DNA from: Desulfobacterium sp.
GTDB lineage: Bacteria; Desulfobacterota; Desulfobacteria; Desulfobacterales; Desulfobacteraceae
DNA length: 64,000 nucleotides
NCBI GenBank assembly: GCA_030145245.1
Contig: JAQYWC010000053.1
Location: 84,381-148,380 of the forward strand
Direction of reading: 5' to 3'
The position numbers and the translations under genes are program-made. Below are positions 15,078-23,791 of this stretch, piece by piece; position 1 is the first letter of the stretch; the number at the start of each line of letters is the position of its first letter. The notes beneath the pieces were generated by a model. That model saw only the letters and a list, made by a program, of their open reading frames with translations. It was not told the origin of the DNA and ran no database searches.

Positions 15078-17155
15078 CATTTGCCTCCTTTGGTTCCGGC
15101 CAGGGTGCCAAAGGGCACTTCCACAAACAGGGGCCGGTCGATTCTGTCCGTGGTCTCTTTGAGGTCGATTCCTTCTTCCCTGAAGATGCCCCACACCAGG
15201 GGACGGCAGGTCTTTGAGCCACAGGCGCCCATGCCGGACCGGGAGATTGCCTTGAGCTGGTTCATGTCCCGGACCCCGTCCCGGATGGCTTGGCGGATCT
15301 TGCCGGCTGTGACCCGTTCGCACCGGCAGATCATGGCCTGGTCGGGAAGGGCTGAGGTGTCGGGAACGTCTTCGGCAGGGAAGAGGTGCTCCTGAACCCT
15401 GATGCCCACGGCTTTCATGGCGATCACTTTTGAGAGCTGGACCTGGACCAGGAGGGTGCCGGGGAATTTCTTTTTGGTGATGAGGGCTTTTACCGGGGCC
15501 TGGGCAATCTGTTTACCGTCCACATCGGTGAGGATGATGGTGTTGCCTTTTTCTACCCGCTCCCGGTCGATCTCGTAGGGCAGGGTGACAATGGGGAAAT
15601 CCGGGTTCTTGCGGAAGTCCACCAGGGTGACGGCAAGGCCGGGGCAGATGGCCACGCAGTTCATGCAGCCCTTGCAGAGGCTTGGGTCAGTGACATGGGG
15701 CAGGCCTGTGATGGTGTCGTTTTCCGTGTGGATGATCCCTTCCTTGCACACCGAGGTGCAGGGGTTGCAGGGGATCTCCTGGAAGCAGTGGAACACGGGC
15801 ATGACGCCTGTTTCCCCGGTCGGGGCGGGGCGCTGGGAGGCTTTGCCCGGCCTGGACTTGAGGATGGCCGCCTTTTGGGTCCACTCTTCGGGGATATCGT
15901 TGTCGTACTTGCCAAGGGCTTTGGCTATTTTTACGCCTTCTATTTTGCCGGTGAACATGGCGGCGGAGGCCTCGGCAATCTCCTGGGCGTCCCCTGCCGC
16001 ATATACGTCCATGCCCCACTCCTTGGCCTTGAGAAAGAACTCGTCCACCTTGGACAGTCCCACGGCGATGAGGACGGTGTCGACTTTGAAGGTCTGTTCC
16101 GTGCCCGGGACCGCCTTCCAGTTCTCGTCGCGCATGGCAATGGTGACGCTTTTCACCCGGTCGGTGCCGTTGGCCGAAACAACGGTGTGGTTGGTGAGGA
16201 TGGGCACGCCCAGGCGTTCGAGCTTGTCCGCATGGACTTTGTACCCGCCGACTTCCGAGAGGCCTTCGATGACACAGGCCACCTCGATGCCTGCCTGGAT
16301 GGCGTGGTAGCCGGCGATGATGCCCACGTTGCCGCCGCCGACGATGAGGACCCGGTCCGAGGCCTTGATGAGATCCCGGTTGACCAGGGTCTGGAAGGCG
16401 CCTGCGCCGTAGACCCCGGGCAGGGTGTTGCCGGGGAAGGCGAGCATTTTTTCCCTGGCGCCGGTGGCCACCAGGAGTTTATTGGGCCGGATTTTCATGT
16501 AGCGGTTGTCCTGGACAGCGCCGATGATGCCGTCGGAGAACACGCCCACGGCCGTGGTGTTGAGCTTTACCTGGACCGAGTCGAGCTCTTTTAGCTGGTC
16601 TTCGAGGATATGGCCGATCTCAAATCCCCGGGTGCCGGCCCAGGAGTCTTTAACCGAGCCGAAGAACTTGTGGGTCTGTAGGACGAGTTTGCCGCCGAGA
16701 CGGTCCTTGTCGTCTAATAGTAGGGTGTCGATGCCGAGACGACCAAGCTCGATTGCAGCGGAGAGGCCTGCCGGACCCCCGCCGATGATCAGGACCTCGG
16801 TTTGGATCTCTTCGGGGGCGTCAACGGTCTGGGGGGTGTCTTCGGGGGGGACTTCAGGAAGCCCTTCCACGCTCTGGATCGTCATGCCCCGGCTAAGGGG
16901 GGTCATGCAGGATTTTACGGGAAGGCCGTCCACAATGACAAGGCACTGGGAGCACTGGCCGTTGGCGCAGTACATGCCCTGGGGGCTTTCGTCCTTGTGG
17001 TGGTGGCCAAAAATCTGGATGTCGTTGGCAAAGAGAGCGGAGGAGATCATCTCTCCGGTTCTGCCATTCAGCTCTTTGCCGTTCCAGGTGAACGGGACCT
17101 CTTCGCCTTGGGGAACTTCCAGAACAGGGTGTTGGGTAACTCTTTTTTGTGTCAT
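15077..17155 (-). CDS. Fused Fe-S/FAD dehydrogenase large subunit (HcnAB / sarcosine oxidase alpha-like)
   Basis: A 692-residue electron-transfer subunit in four parts. Residues about 15-100 are a plant-type [2Fe-2S] domain (MYCANGQCSQCLV ... SCMTPL). Next is a pyridine-nucleotide-disulfide-type FAD domain (VLIIGGGPAGLSAAIELGRLG, then VLIVGGGNVGIIAG). A two-cluster ferredoxin insert near residues 470-530 has CNPCTSVC and CKGCMNCVAICP. The end is a BFD-like [2Fe-2S] domain (MICRCERV ... GACGSKTCRP). In related HcnA/HcnB or SoxA systems some parts are separate genes, and the ferredoxin insert is an anaerobe-type addition. It probably passes electrons from the DAO-family subunit to a quinone pool or ferredoxin partner. 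It sits 184 bases after livF in the same direction. Confidence 0.85.
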   Translation of the reverse strand: MTQKRVTQHPVLEVPQGEEVPFTWNGKELNGRTGEMISSALFANDIQIFGHHHKDESPQGMYCANGQCSQCLVIVDGLPVKSCMTPLSRGMTIQSVEGLPEVPPEDTPQTVDAPEEIQTEVLIIGGGPAGLSAAIELGRLGIDTLLLDDKDRLGGKLVLQTHKFFGSVKDSWAGTRGFEIGHILEDQLKELDSVQVKLNTTAVGVFSDGIIGAVQDNRYMKIRPNKLLVATGAREKMLAFPGNTLPGVYGAGAFQTLVNRDLIKASDRVLIVGGGNVGIIAGYHAIQAGIEVACVIEGLSEVGGYKVHADKLERLGVPILTNHTVVSANGTDRVKSVTIAMRDENWKAVPGTEQTFKVDTVLIAVGLSKVDEFFLKAKEWGMDVYAAGDAQEIAEASAAMFTGKIEGVKIAKALGKYDNDIPEEWTQKAAILKSRPGKASQRPAPTGETGVMPVFHCFQEIPCNPCTSVCKEGIIHTENDTITGLPHVTDPSLCKGCMNCVAICPGLAVTLVDFRKNPDFPIVTLPYEIDRERVEKGNTIILTDVDGKQIAQAPVKALITKKKFPGTLLVQVQLSKVIAMKAVGIRVQEHLFPAEDVPDTSALPDQAMICRCERVTAGKIRQAIRDGVRDMNQLKAISRSGMGACGSKTCRPLVWGIFREEGIDLKETTDRIDRPLFVEVPFGTLAGTKGGK

Positions 17156-17282
17156 GTGTCTACCTGTGAAACCGTCTGAATGTTGTTAAAAGGAGATGGG
17201 ATCTTTGGCAGTGGCTTTGGGTCCCTTCTCTTTTTCTGGGCAAAGGTCAATGGTTCGACCTTTTGCAAAAGGGTTTGAAATA

Positions 17283-17302
17283 CCGGGGAGTTGCCTCCCC
17301 GG
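17283..17302. other. Stem-loop between livF and the dehydrogenase genes
   Basis: CCGGGGAG (17283-17290) and CTCCCCGG (17295-17302) form a perfect 8-base stem with a TTGC loop. There is no T-run in either direction. It may stabilise the upstream transporter message or partly separate expression of the two halves of the operon. Confidence 0.5.
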
Positions 17303-17339
17303 CCTCAATGTCGCGCTCAAATTTTAATAGGGTCTGTTG

Positions 17340-18068
17340 CTATTTCCTTTTTTTGCCGAGATAGGCCTCCTGGATCTTTTCTGAAGCGAGAAGCTCCTTG
17401 GATGTGCCGCTCAGGACGAGTTTGCCAACTTCAAGTACATAGGCCCTGTCGGCAAGCTTGAGGGCTGCCTTGGCGTTCTGCTCCACCAGGAGGACGGTGA
17501 CCCCGCTATGGGCGATCTCCTTGACGGTCTTGAAGATCGCCTTGACCAGGATGGGGGCAAGGCCGAGGCTGGGTTCGTCGAGAAGTAACATCTCGGGCCG
17601 TGACATGAGGGCCCGGCCGATGGCGAGCATCTGTTGCTCTCCGCCGGACAGGGTGCCGGCCAGCTGGCGTTTACGCTCGGCAAGCCTGGGAAAGAGATCG
17701 TATACCCAGTTGAGGGTCTTCTTGTCTGTTGATTTCTGGGAGTAGCTGCCCAGGATCAGGTTCTCCTCCACGGTGAGGATACCGAAGATCCGGCGGCCTT
17801 CCGGGGAGTGGCTGATGCCCATGGAGACAATCTTGTGGGCAGGCGTGGTGGTGATATCCTCGCCCTTGAACAGGATTGTTCCTGCGTTGGGATCGTGGAG
17901 CCGGCTGATGGTTCTCAATGTGGTGGTCTTGCCGGCGCCGTTGGCCCCGAGGATGGTTACGATCTCACCCTTTGCCACCTGTATGGAGATGCCCTTGATG
18001 GCTTTGATGCTGCCGTAGGAGACCTCCAGGTCCTTTACTTCAAACATGATATTATTTTTTTTATTCAT
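17340..18068 (-). CDS. livF: Branched-chain-type amino acid ABC transporter, ATPase 2
   Basis: LivF is one of two ATPases energising high-affinity uptake of branched-chain or related amino acids. Walker A GANGAGKTTT, the ABC signature LSGGEQQMLAIGRALMSRP and Walker B LLLDEPSLGLAP are all intact. ATG 18068 is chosen because GAGG lies about 9 bases upstream inside the end of livG; ATG 18077 is also in frame. It is last of the five transporter genes. Confidence 0.92.
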   Translation of the reverse strand: MNKKNNIMFEVKDLEVSYGSIKAIKGISIQVAKGEIVTILGANGAGKTTTLRTISRLHDPNAGTILFKGEDITTTPAHKIVSMGISHSPEGRRIFGILTVEENLILGSYSQKSTDKKTLNWVYDLFPRLAERKRQLAGTLSGGEQQMLAIGRALMSRPEMLLLDEPSLGLAPILVKAIFKTVKEIAHSGVTVLLVEQNAKAALKLADRAYVLEVGKLVLSGTSKELLASEKIQEAYLGKKRK

Positions 18069-18834
18069 CGTCGTCATCCTCGCTGCCCAGGTAGGCTTCG
18101 ATCACCATGGGGTCTGACTGTATGGCATCGGGTATGCCTTCGGCAATGGGCTTGCCAAAGTTGATCACGGTAATGTAGTCGGTCAATGTCATGACAAGGT
18201 CCATGTTGTGCTCGATCAACAGGATGGTGACGCCCTGGTTCCTGATGCTGTAGATGGTCTCCACAAGCTCCATGGTCTCGCTGTCGTTGAGGCCTGCCGC
18301 AGGTTCGTCAAGGATGAGCAGCTTGGGCTCGCTCACAAGGGCCCGTGCCATCTCCACCTTTCTCTGGATGCCGTAGGCAAGACTGCCCACGGGTTCTGCC
18401 GCAAGGTGGTCGATCTTGAAGAACTCCAGGGCTTCCTTTACCTTGAGCCAGTTCTCCTTCTCGTCCCTGCGGGAGGCGGGGGTGTGGCAGATGCCGTGCC
18501 ACCAGCGCTGGTTGCTTTGAAAATGGCGGCCGGACATGACGTTCTCAGCCACGCTCATCTCGGTGAAGAGCCGGATGGTCTGGAAGGTTCTGACAATGCC
18601 CATGGCGGCGACCTTGTGGGGAGGTGCGCCGGTGATCTCCTTGCCCTGCCAGAGCACCGCTCCCTCTTCCGGGGGGTGGATGCCGGTGATGCAGTTGAAC
18701 GCGGTTGTCTTGCCGGCGCCGTTGGGCCCGATGATGCCGTATATCTGATTTTGTTCGACCTTAAGGTTGAGGTGGTCCACCGCAGTGAGTCCCCCGAACC
18801 GTTTGGTCATGTTTTTGAGTTCAAGAAGCGCCAT
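18061..18834 (-). CDS. livG: Branched-chain-type amino acid ABC transporter, ATPase 1
   Basis: The partner ATPase, 257 residues. Walker A is GPNGAGKTTAFN. The LivG-specific insert around HFQSNQRWWHGICHTPASRRDEKENW follows, then the signature region SLAYGIQRKVEMARAL and Walker B LLILDEPAAGLN. Its C-terminal GSEDDDDE tail overlaps the livF start. The signature is AYGIQRK rather than LSGGQ, which is common in LivG. Confidence 0.92.
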   Translation of the reverse strand: MALLELKNMTKRFGGLTAVDHLNLKVEQNQIYGIIGPNGAGKTTAFNCITGIHPPEEGAVLWQGKEITGAPPHKVAAMGIVRTFQTIRLFTEMSVAENVMSGRHFQSNQRWWHGICHTPASRRDEKENWLKVKEALEFFKIDHLAAEPVGSLAYGIQRKVEMARALVSEPKLLILDEPAAGLNDSETMELVETIYSIRNQGVTILLIEHNMDLVMTLTDYITVINFGKPIAEGIPDAIQSDPMVIEAYLGSEDDDDE

Positions 18835-18837
18835 TGC

Positions 18838-19785
18838 TTATCCTTTTTTGAAGTAATCTGGTATCTTGCCAAACCGGGCGGGAAAGATGCCCTCGGGTCT
18901 CAGGATCATCGCAAGGATCATGGCAAAGCCGAAGATGAAGTATCTCCAGGTGGCAAAGTCCCGGAAGATCTCCGGCAGGACAAACATGACAAAGGTGCCC
19001 ATGAGGATACCGGGCAGGGAAGAGCCGCCCACAAGAACGATGGAGAAGAAGAGAACCGACTGCATGAAGTTGAAGGCTTCCGGGCTCACGGCCGAATACT
19101 GGATGGCCAGGAGCACCCCGGCAAGGCCTGCAATGCCGGCCCCGAGTCCAAAGGCGAAGATCTTGTATCCCCGGGTGTTGATGCCGATGGAGTTGGCGGC
19201 AAGGTCGTCCAGGCGAAGATAGTGAAGGGCCCGGCCCGCCTTGCTTTTGTCAAGGTTTGCCATGACATAGAAGGTGAGGAGCAGGACGGCAACCCCCAGG
19301 TAGTAGATGGCGGTCGGCGAGGCAAGATCGAAACCGAGAAACGTGGGCGTGTCCAGGCCGAAGATGCCGTTGGGGCCGCCGGTGATACCGAAGATGTCGT
19401 TCTCCACCAGCTGGAGAAACACGATGTTGAACCCGATGGTGGCCACCAGGAGATAGTCTCCCCGGAGATGGATGATCGGACCTGCCAGGATGATGCCGCA
19501 GAGCGCCGGGATCAGGATGGCCAGGGGAATGGCGTAGAGGATGGGGATGCCGAATGTGTGGTTGGCAATGGCCGCCGTATAGGCCCCGATGCCGAAGAAC
19601 AGGGCATGTCCCATGTTGAACATGCCGCCCTTACCCAGGATGATGTCTTCGCTCAGCCCCACCACGGAGAAGATCAGGAAGGTTGACCCGATGGCCAGCC
19701 ACTTGGGGTTGGCAAGGGCGGGAAAGAGCAGCATGGCCAGGATGAACACTGTATATCCGATTTTTTTGTTTGGTGATTTTTTCAT
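18838..19785 (-). CDS. livM: Branched-chain-type amino acid ABC transporter, permease 2
   Basis: A 315-residue inner membrane permease with about 8-9 hydrophobic segments, including IGSTFLIFSVVGLSEDIILGKGGMFNMGHALFFGIGAY and the EAA-like loop AANSIGINTRGYKIFAFGLGAGIAGLAG. It starts inside the livH stop (ATGA overlap), the usual translational coupling of the two permeases, and ends 3 bases before livG. Confidence 0.92.
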   Translation of the reverse strand: MKKSPNKKIGYTVFILAMLLFPALANPKWLAIGSTFLIFSVVGLSEDIILGKGGMFNMGHALFFGIGAYTAAIANHTFGIPILYAIPLAILIPALCGIILAGPIIHLRGDYLLVATIGFNIVFLQLVENDIFGITGGPNGIFGLDTPTFLGFDLASPTAIYYLGVAVLLLTFYVMANLDKSKAGRALHYLRLDDLAANSIGINTRGYKIFAFGLGAGIAGLAGVLLAIQYSAVSPEAFNFMQSVLFFSIVLVGGSSLPGILMGTFVMFVLPEIFRDFATWRYFIFGFAMILAMILRPEGIFPARFGKIPDYFKKG

Positions 19786-20684
19786 ACCTTCTCCGCTACG
19801 CGTTCACCCATGATACCGGTGGGTCTCACAACAAGGATGGCGATCAAAAGAGTAAAAGTAAAGGCGTCGGCCCAGGTGCTGGAGACGTAGCCTGCGATGA
19901 AGGCCTTGAAGATGCCGAGGAGCATGCCGCCCACCATGGCGCCGGGGATGTTCCCGATGCCGCCGATGATGGCTGCCACAAAGGCGTACAGGCCGTAGTT
20001 CCATCCCATGTTGAAGTTGATGCCCCGGTAGTAGAGGCCGATGAACAGGCCGCCCACGGCGCCGAGGAAGGTGCCGATGACGAAGATCAGGGTGATGATG
20101 CGGTTGACGTCGATGCCCATGAGCCGGGATGCGTCGTGGTCGATGGAGGTGGCCCTGATGGCCGCTCCCACCCGGGTCTTGTCAATGAAGAAGATGAGGC
20201 CGGCCATGATCAGGAGGGAGACCACCAGGATCACCACCTGGATGAAGCTGATGTATACCCCGCCGATGTTCCAGGTGGTGGCGGGCAGGATATCGGCGGG
20301 AAAGAAGCGCATGCGTGGCCCCCAGATCAGCATGATGCCGTTCTGGATCACGAGGCTTGCGCCCAGGGCCGAAACAACGGCGCTGAGCCTTGGGGCGTTC
20401 CTGAGGGGCCGGTAGGCCACCCGTTCGAGGATGATGCCCGCCATGGCGATGATAACGCCGGTGGCGGCAAAAATCGTCAGGACCGCCACCAGGGAGTTGG
20501 TGGTGCCGCCTAAAAACTGGTCATAGACGGAGAGGCCCACAAAGGCCGACATGGCCACAAGATCGCCGTGGGCAAAGTTGATCAGTTTCATGATGCCGTA
20601 CACCATGGTATACCCAAGGGCCACCAGGGCGAAGATGGAGCCAATGGTCAGCCCATTGACAAGCTGCTGAAAAAAAATGTCCAT
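19782..20684 (-). CDS. livH: Branched-chain-type amino acid ABC transporter, permease 1
   Basis: A 300-residue permease beginning at ATG 20684 (MDIFFQQLVNGLTIGSIFALVALGYTMVYG), the near-invariant LivH opening; AAGG lies 9 bases upstream. An in-frame ATG at 20723 would add 13 residues with no family match. The loop GAAIRATSIDHDASRLMGIDVNRII is the ATPase-contact (EAA-type) motif. It forms the membrane pore with LivM. Confidence 0.93.
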   Translation of the reverse strand: MDIFFQQLVNGLTIGSIFALVALGYTMVYGIMKLINFAHGDLVAMSAFVGLSVYDQFLGGTTNSLVAVLTIFAATGVIIAMAGIILERVAYRPLRNAPRLSAVVSALGASLVIQNGIMLIWGPRMRFFPADILPATTWNIGGVYISFIQVVILVVSLLIMAGLIFFIDKTRVGAAIRATSIDHDASRLMGIDVNRIITLIFVIGTFLGAVGGLFIGLYYRGINFNMGWNYGLYAFVAAIIGGIGNIPGAMVGGMLLGIFKAFIAGYVSSTWADAFTFTLLIAILVVRPTGIMGERVAEKV

Positions 20685-20710
20685 ATTGTTGAACCTTCTG
20701 AAAATGCTTG

Positions 20711-20734
20711 GCAGGCTGCCCAAGGGCAGCCTGC
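20711..20734. other. Stem-loop between livK and livH
   Basis: GCAGGCTGCCC and GGGCAGCCTGC form a perfect 11-base stem around AA. It lies just after livK in transcription order with no long T-run. Such stem-loops usually protect the upstream binding-protein mRNA, giving more LivK than permease. Confidence 0.7.
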
Positions 20735-20791
20735 TGTTTGATGGGGTTTAACTTAACCCGGACAAGTAACACGATAATCCGGGCTAAGACC

Positions 20792-21934
20792 CTATTTTAC
20801 AACCGGATAGATGATCTTCTTGGAACCGTCTGCCTGGTACTCGTATGTCTGATGGGCGCTTCCGGTACGGTTTCCGTCCGGAGCCCACTGGATGGGACCG
20901 GTGATGCCGGGATAATCCTTGATGGTGTGGAGGTATTCGGCAAGCTTTTTGGTGTCGGTTGTGCCGGTCTGCTCAATGGCGTAGAGAAAGGCTCTCATGC
21001 CGTCGATGTTGAGCAGGGTCCAGATGCTCGGGGGATCCATCTTGTACTTGGCCCGGTAGTCCTTGAGAAAGTTGATGGCAAGGTCATAGGGCAGAAGCTC
21101 GGGAGAGGGAACGTTGATGAGATAGGAACCCTCGGCAAATTTGCCGGCAAGCTTGATGTAGTCCGGGTTGTCGCAGGCGTTGGAGCCGTAGAAGTCGGCG
21201 GTGACACCCAGCTGCATCTGCTGGGACCTGAGAAGGCCTGCCTCATTGTAGTAACCGCTGAAGTAGATCACATCCGGGTGTTTGGACTTGATCTTGGTGA
21301 GCACGGGGGTGTAGTTCTGGGCGCCGGCCTTGATTTTGCCCTGGTACACGATGTTGCCGCCAAGCTTCTTGATCTCGGCTTCAACAGAGGATCCAAGGCC
21401 TGTGGAGTAGGAGGAGAAGTCGGTGACAATGGCGATTCTCTTGTACTTTTTCACGTTGATGAAGTAGTTGGCGGTATAGGTGGCCTCGGCTGAGTTGGGA
21501 AAGGAGTTCCTGAAAAAGGTCCAGTAGCCGTGCTCGGTCAGGGTGTCGCTGGTGCCGTCCGTGGTCTGGAGAACGCCTGCCCGGTAGTAGGTTGCCTGGG
21601 CAGCCTCGGCACAGGTGGATGTGTAGGAACCGATAACGCCGATCACCCCTTTGTTTACCAGGTCTTTGGCGCAGATGGCGGCTTTCATGGCCGTGCCTTC
21701 ATCGTCGCAGGTGAAAATTTCGATCTGCTTGCCGAGGATGCCGCCCTTGGCATTGATCTGCTCTGCGATGAGCCTCACGCCCTGGTCAATGCCCTGGCCC
21801 TCGTTGGCGTACTGGCCGGTGGTGGGTGCCTGCACCCCTATTTTAATGGTATCGGATGCCATTGCCGAAGCACCCGAAAGGGCGAAGAAAAGCAAAAAAG
21901 CGGTAATCACTCTAACCATTTTGTTCATAATCAT
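20792..21934 (-). CDS. livK: Periplasmic amino acid-binding protein (Leu/Ile/Val-binding type)
   Basis: A 380-residue substrate-binding protein, type I PBP fold. The signal peptide is MIMNKMVRVITAFLLFFALS with cleavage near AMASD. The mature start DTIKIGVQAPTTGQYANEGQGI and the GVIGVIGSYTSTCAEAAQATY block are typical. ATG 21934 follows AGGAG; ATG 21928 is also possible. The family ranges from branched-chain amino acids to amides, short peptides and aromatic acids. The oxidoreductases downstream suggest an N-substituted or D-amino acid, which is inference. Confidence 0.88.
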   Translation of the reverse strand: MIMNKMVRVITAFLLFFALSGASAMASDTIKIGVQAPTTGQYANEGQGIDQGVRLIAEQINAKGGILGKQIEIFTCDDEGTAMKAAICAKDLVNKGVIGVIGSYTSTCAEAAQATYYRAGVLQTTDGTSDTLTEHGYWTFFRNSFPNSAEATYTANYFINVKKYKRIAIVTDFSSYSTGLGSSVEAEIKKLGGNIVYQGKIKAGAQNYTPVLTKIKSKHPDVIYFSGYYNEAGLLRSQQMQLGVTADFYGSNACDNPDYIKLAGKFAEGSYLINVPSPELLPYDLAINFLKDYRAKYKMDPPSIWTLLNIDGMRAFLYAIEQTGTTDTKKLAEYLHTIKDYPGITGPIQWAPDGNRTGSAHQTYEYQADGSKKIIYPVVK

Positions 21935-21961
21935 TCTTCTCCTGTTTAACGTCAATTATCA

Positions 21962-22729
21962 TTAGCGATCGCCATTTGAATGGCCATCGACAAGCAAAGC
22001 CTCCTTGTCCTTCATGCGAACTATGAATCTGTGCACATGATTCTCCGCAACCCGGGCTGCCTCCCCAGGACGATGGTGCTTGACGGCCGCGACCATCTCC
22101 TGGAGATCCCTGAGGTTCTCAGCCATCCGGTCCAGGGTGTTGTCCAGGAACCGGTCATAGTACTGCCGGATGTTGTCGTGAACCATTTCGCTCACAAGCC
22201 GGTAAAGGGAATTTCTGGAGATCCGGGCCAGTTCCTTGTGGATCTCCTGGTCCATATCCAGAAAATCCTCCCACCCTTCGGTACCCCTGTCGTTCATGGC
22301 CTGGGCCCGTTCCATCATTGCGTCCAGGCGTTTGATATCGTCCGGGGTGGCCCGCTTGGCTGCAAGGACGGCGATTTTTCCTTCGATGCCTTCCCGGAAT
22401 TCGCCGATATCGATCACCGTGAGGCTGCCTGACCGGATCAACAGGGCAAAGGTCTCGGTCAGCTGTTCCATGCCGGCCTGCTTGACGATGGATCCGCCGG
22501 CCGTGCCCACCTTGATTTCGATGAGGCCCTTGTGTTCAAGCACGCGCAGGGCTTCCCTCAGGGTGCCCCTGCTGATGTTGAATGTTTCCCTAAGCTCCCG
22601 TTCCGGGGGCAATACATCTCCGGGTTCGAGCCGCCGATCAAGAATCGCTTCCTGGATCTGTTCAACCACATCCTGAAAGATTCTGTTCTTCTTGGCTCGT
22701 TGAAAATCAGGAGTTTTCTTTGCTGGCAT
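21962..22729 (-). CDS. GntR-family regulator, FadR subfamily
   Basis: A 255-residue regulator. The N-terminal winged helix is IQEAILDRRLEPGDVLPPERELRETFNISRGTLREALRVLEHKGLIEI (about residues 25-75), followed by an all-helical FCD ligand domain with metal-type His/Asp (DMDQEIHKELARIS, HRPGEAARVAENHVHRF). GGAGG precedes the ATG. FCD regulators sense small organic acids or amino acids. Being first in the livKHMGF-dehydrogenase operon, with a matching operator upstream, it very likely controls the whole unit. Confidence 0.92.
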   Translation of the reverse strand: MPAKKTPDFQRAKKNRIFQDVVEQIQEAILDRRLEPGDVLPPERELRETFNISRGTLREALRVLEHKGLIEIKVGTAGGSIVKQAGMEQLTETFALLIRSGSLTVIDIGEFREGIEGKIAVLAAKRATPDDIKRLDAMMERAQAMNDRGTEGWEDFLDMDQEIHKELARISRNSLYRLVSEMVHDNIRQYYDRFLDNTLDRMAENLRDLQEMVAAVKHHRPGEAARVAENHVHRFIVRMKDKEALLVDGHSNGDR

Positions 22730-22759
22730 GCTCCTCCTTTATCAACCTCGTGATACTGT

Positions 22760-22774
22760 AATGGTTAAACCATT
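22760..22774. promoter_or_regulatory. GntR/FadR-type operator upstream of the regulator gene
   Basis: AATGGTTAAACCATT is a perfect palindrome about a central A and contains TGGTTAAACCA, an exact match to the FadR-subfamily pattern TNGTnnnACNA. It is 30 bases upstream of the GntR start codon, where it would block that promoter. Confidence 0.8.
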
Positions 22775-22877
22775 CGTAAGGGATCGATGGGGGTTTGTCA
22801 AGTTGTTTTCACTTGCTTTTCGAAAACCAGTAATTGAGGAAAAACAGGGGTTCAACTGGCTAAATGTTCAAAAAATC

Positions 22878-22906
22878 TTGACATTTCCCCCCGCAGGCAC
22901 CATATT
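22878..22906 (+). promoter_or_regulatory. Sigma-70 promoter of yggT
   Basis: TTGACA (22878-22883), a 17-base spacer and CATATT (22901-22906) lie about 54 bases upstream of the yggT start. Position and spacing are standard. Confidence 0.65.
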
Positions 22907-22959
22907 TTCATGGTGATATTTAATAAAAACAAAAGATTTTGAGGAGACTGTTCTAACCA

Positions 22960-23259
22960 ATGTTTATCATGGGAAATTTTTTCAAAGCCATTGCTGTGGT
23001 TCTTGACTACGCCTTGAGCATATTCATGTGGATCATCATTGCCCGTGCTGTACTCTCCTGGGTCAATCCAGACCCCTATAATGCCATTGTCCGGTTCATC
23101 ACCAATGCCACTGAACCTGTTCTTTATCAGATACGTAAGAGAATACCCTTTGATCTTGGCGGCCTTGATATCTCACCGATCATCGCCATCATGATCGTCA
23201 TTTTTCTCCAGACCTTTCTCGTTGGAAGCCTGCGTCAACTGGCCTATACCTTGTCTTAA
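22960..23259 (+). CDS. yggT: YggT-family membrane protein
   Basis: A 99-residue inner membrane protein with two hydrophobic regions: FFKAIAVVLDYALSIFMWIIIARAVLSWVNPDPYN and ISPIIAIMIVIFLQTFLVGSL, and the conserved loop PVLYQIRKRIPFDLGGLDISPI. YggT proteins are linked to envelope and division functions (osmotic shock tolerance; neighbours of SepF/DivIVA). It is followed 17 bases later by a DivIVA-like gene. ATG 22969 is an alternative start. Confidence 0.9.
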   Translation: MFIMGNFFKAIAVVLDYALSIFMWIIIARAVLSWVNPDPYNAIVRFITNATEPVLYQIRKRIPFDLGGLDISPIIAIMIVIFLQTFLVGSLRQLAYTLS

Positions 23260-23276
23260 ATTGAAGAGGAATTTTA

Positions 23277-23777
23277 ATGGGGATTACACCTGAGGTTATA
23301 AAGCAAAAGGAATTTTCCACGCGGTTCAGGGGGTTTGACGTCCATGAAGTGGATAATTTTCTAGAGACTGTTGCCTACGAATTTGAGAAGCTGAACCATC
23401 AGATCCAGGCCATGAAAGAGGAGAACCACCGGCTTGATCTTGAGAACGAGGGATACAAGAAGCGGGAGACCTCGCTGAAAAGGGTGATGATCCAGTCCCA
23501 GAAGGTGCTGGAACAGATGAAACACAATTCCAGGAAATCGGCGGAACTGGTTATCGCCAATGCTGAGGTCGAGGCAGAAAAGATTCTTAACAGGGCCCAT
23601 CAGAGGCTGTCACAACTCCACAGCGATATTACTGAACTCAAGCGCCAGCGCATGCAGATAGAGATGCAGATAAGCACAGTGATCGAGTCCCACTCAAAGC
23701 TATTGGAGATGAGTAAGGAGGAGAACAAGGCCTCGGATGCCACAGATTCGAGTCTGCGGTTCATCAAGCAGGCTTAA
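23277..23777 (+). CDS. DivIVA-domain coiled-coil protein
   Basis: A 166-residue cytoplasmic protein. The N-terminal DivIVA segment is GITPEVIKQKEFSTRFRGFDVHEVDNFLETVA (about residues 2-33). A long coiled coil follows, rich in heptads (EFEKLNHQIQAMKEENHRLDLENE, then AELVIANAEVEAEKILNRAHQRLSQL). DivIVA proteins bind curved membrane and recruit division or polar proteins. The gene sits between yggT and pilT, so a polar anchoring role for pilus ATPases is possible but inferred. Confidence 0.88.
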   Translation: MGITPEVIKQKEFSTRFRGFDVHEVDNFLETVAYEFEKLNHQIQAMKEENHRLDLENEGYKKRETSLKRVMIQSQKVLEQMKHNSRKSAELVIANAEVEAEKILNRAHQRLSQLHSDITELKRQRMQIEMQISTVIESHSKLLEMSKEENKASDATDSSLRFIKQA

Positions 23778-23791
23778 CCCAGGAGTAATCC

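Noticed and set aside
15080..15323. N-terminal extension of the DAO-family protein
   Set aside because: Lies wholly inside the upstream subunit's gene in another frame; AGGAGG and TGATG coupling fix the start at 15077/15080.
14001..15395. Long open frame opposite the FAD oxidoreductase
   Set aside because: The minus strand has clear FAD motifs and coupled start; the plus-strand frame has no family features and crosses a gene border.
18208..19686. Very long antisense open frame over livG/livM (plus strand)
   Set aside because: It is the mirror of two well-conserved transporter genes; composition is low-complexity and no motif or ribosome site supports it.
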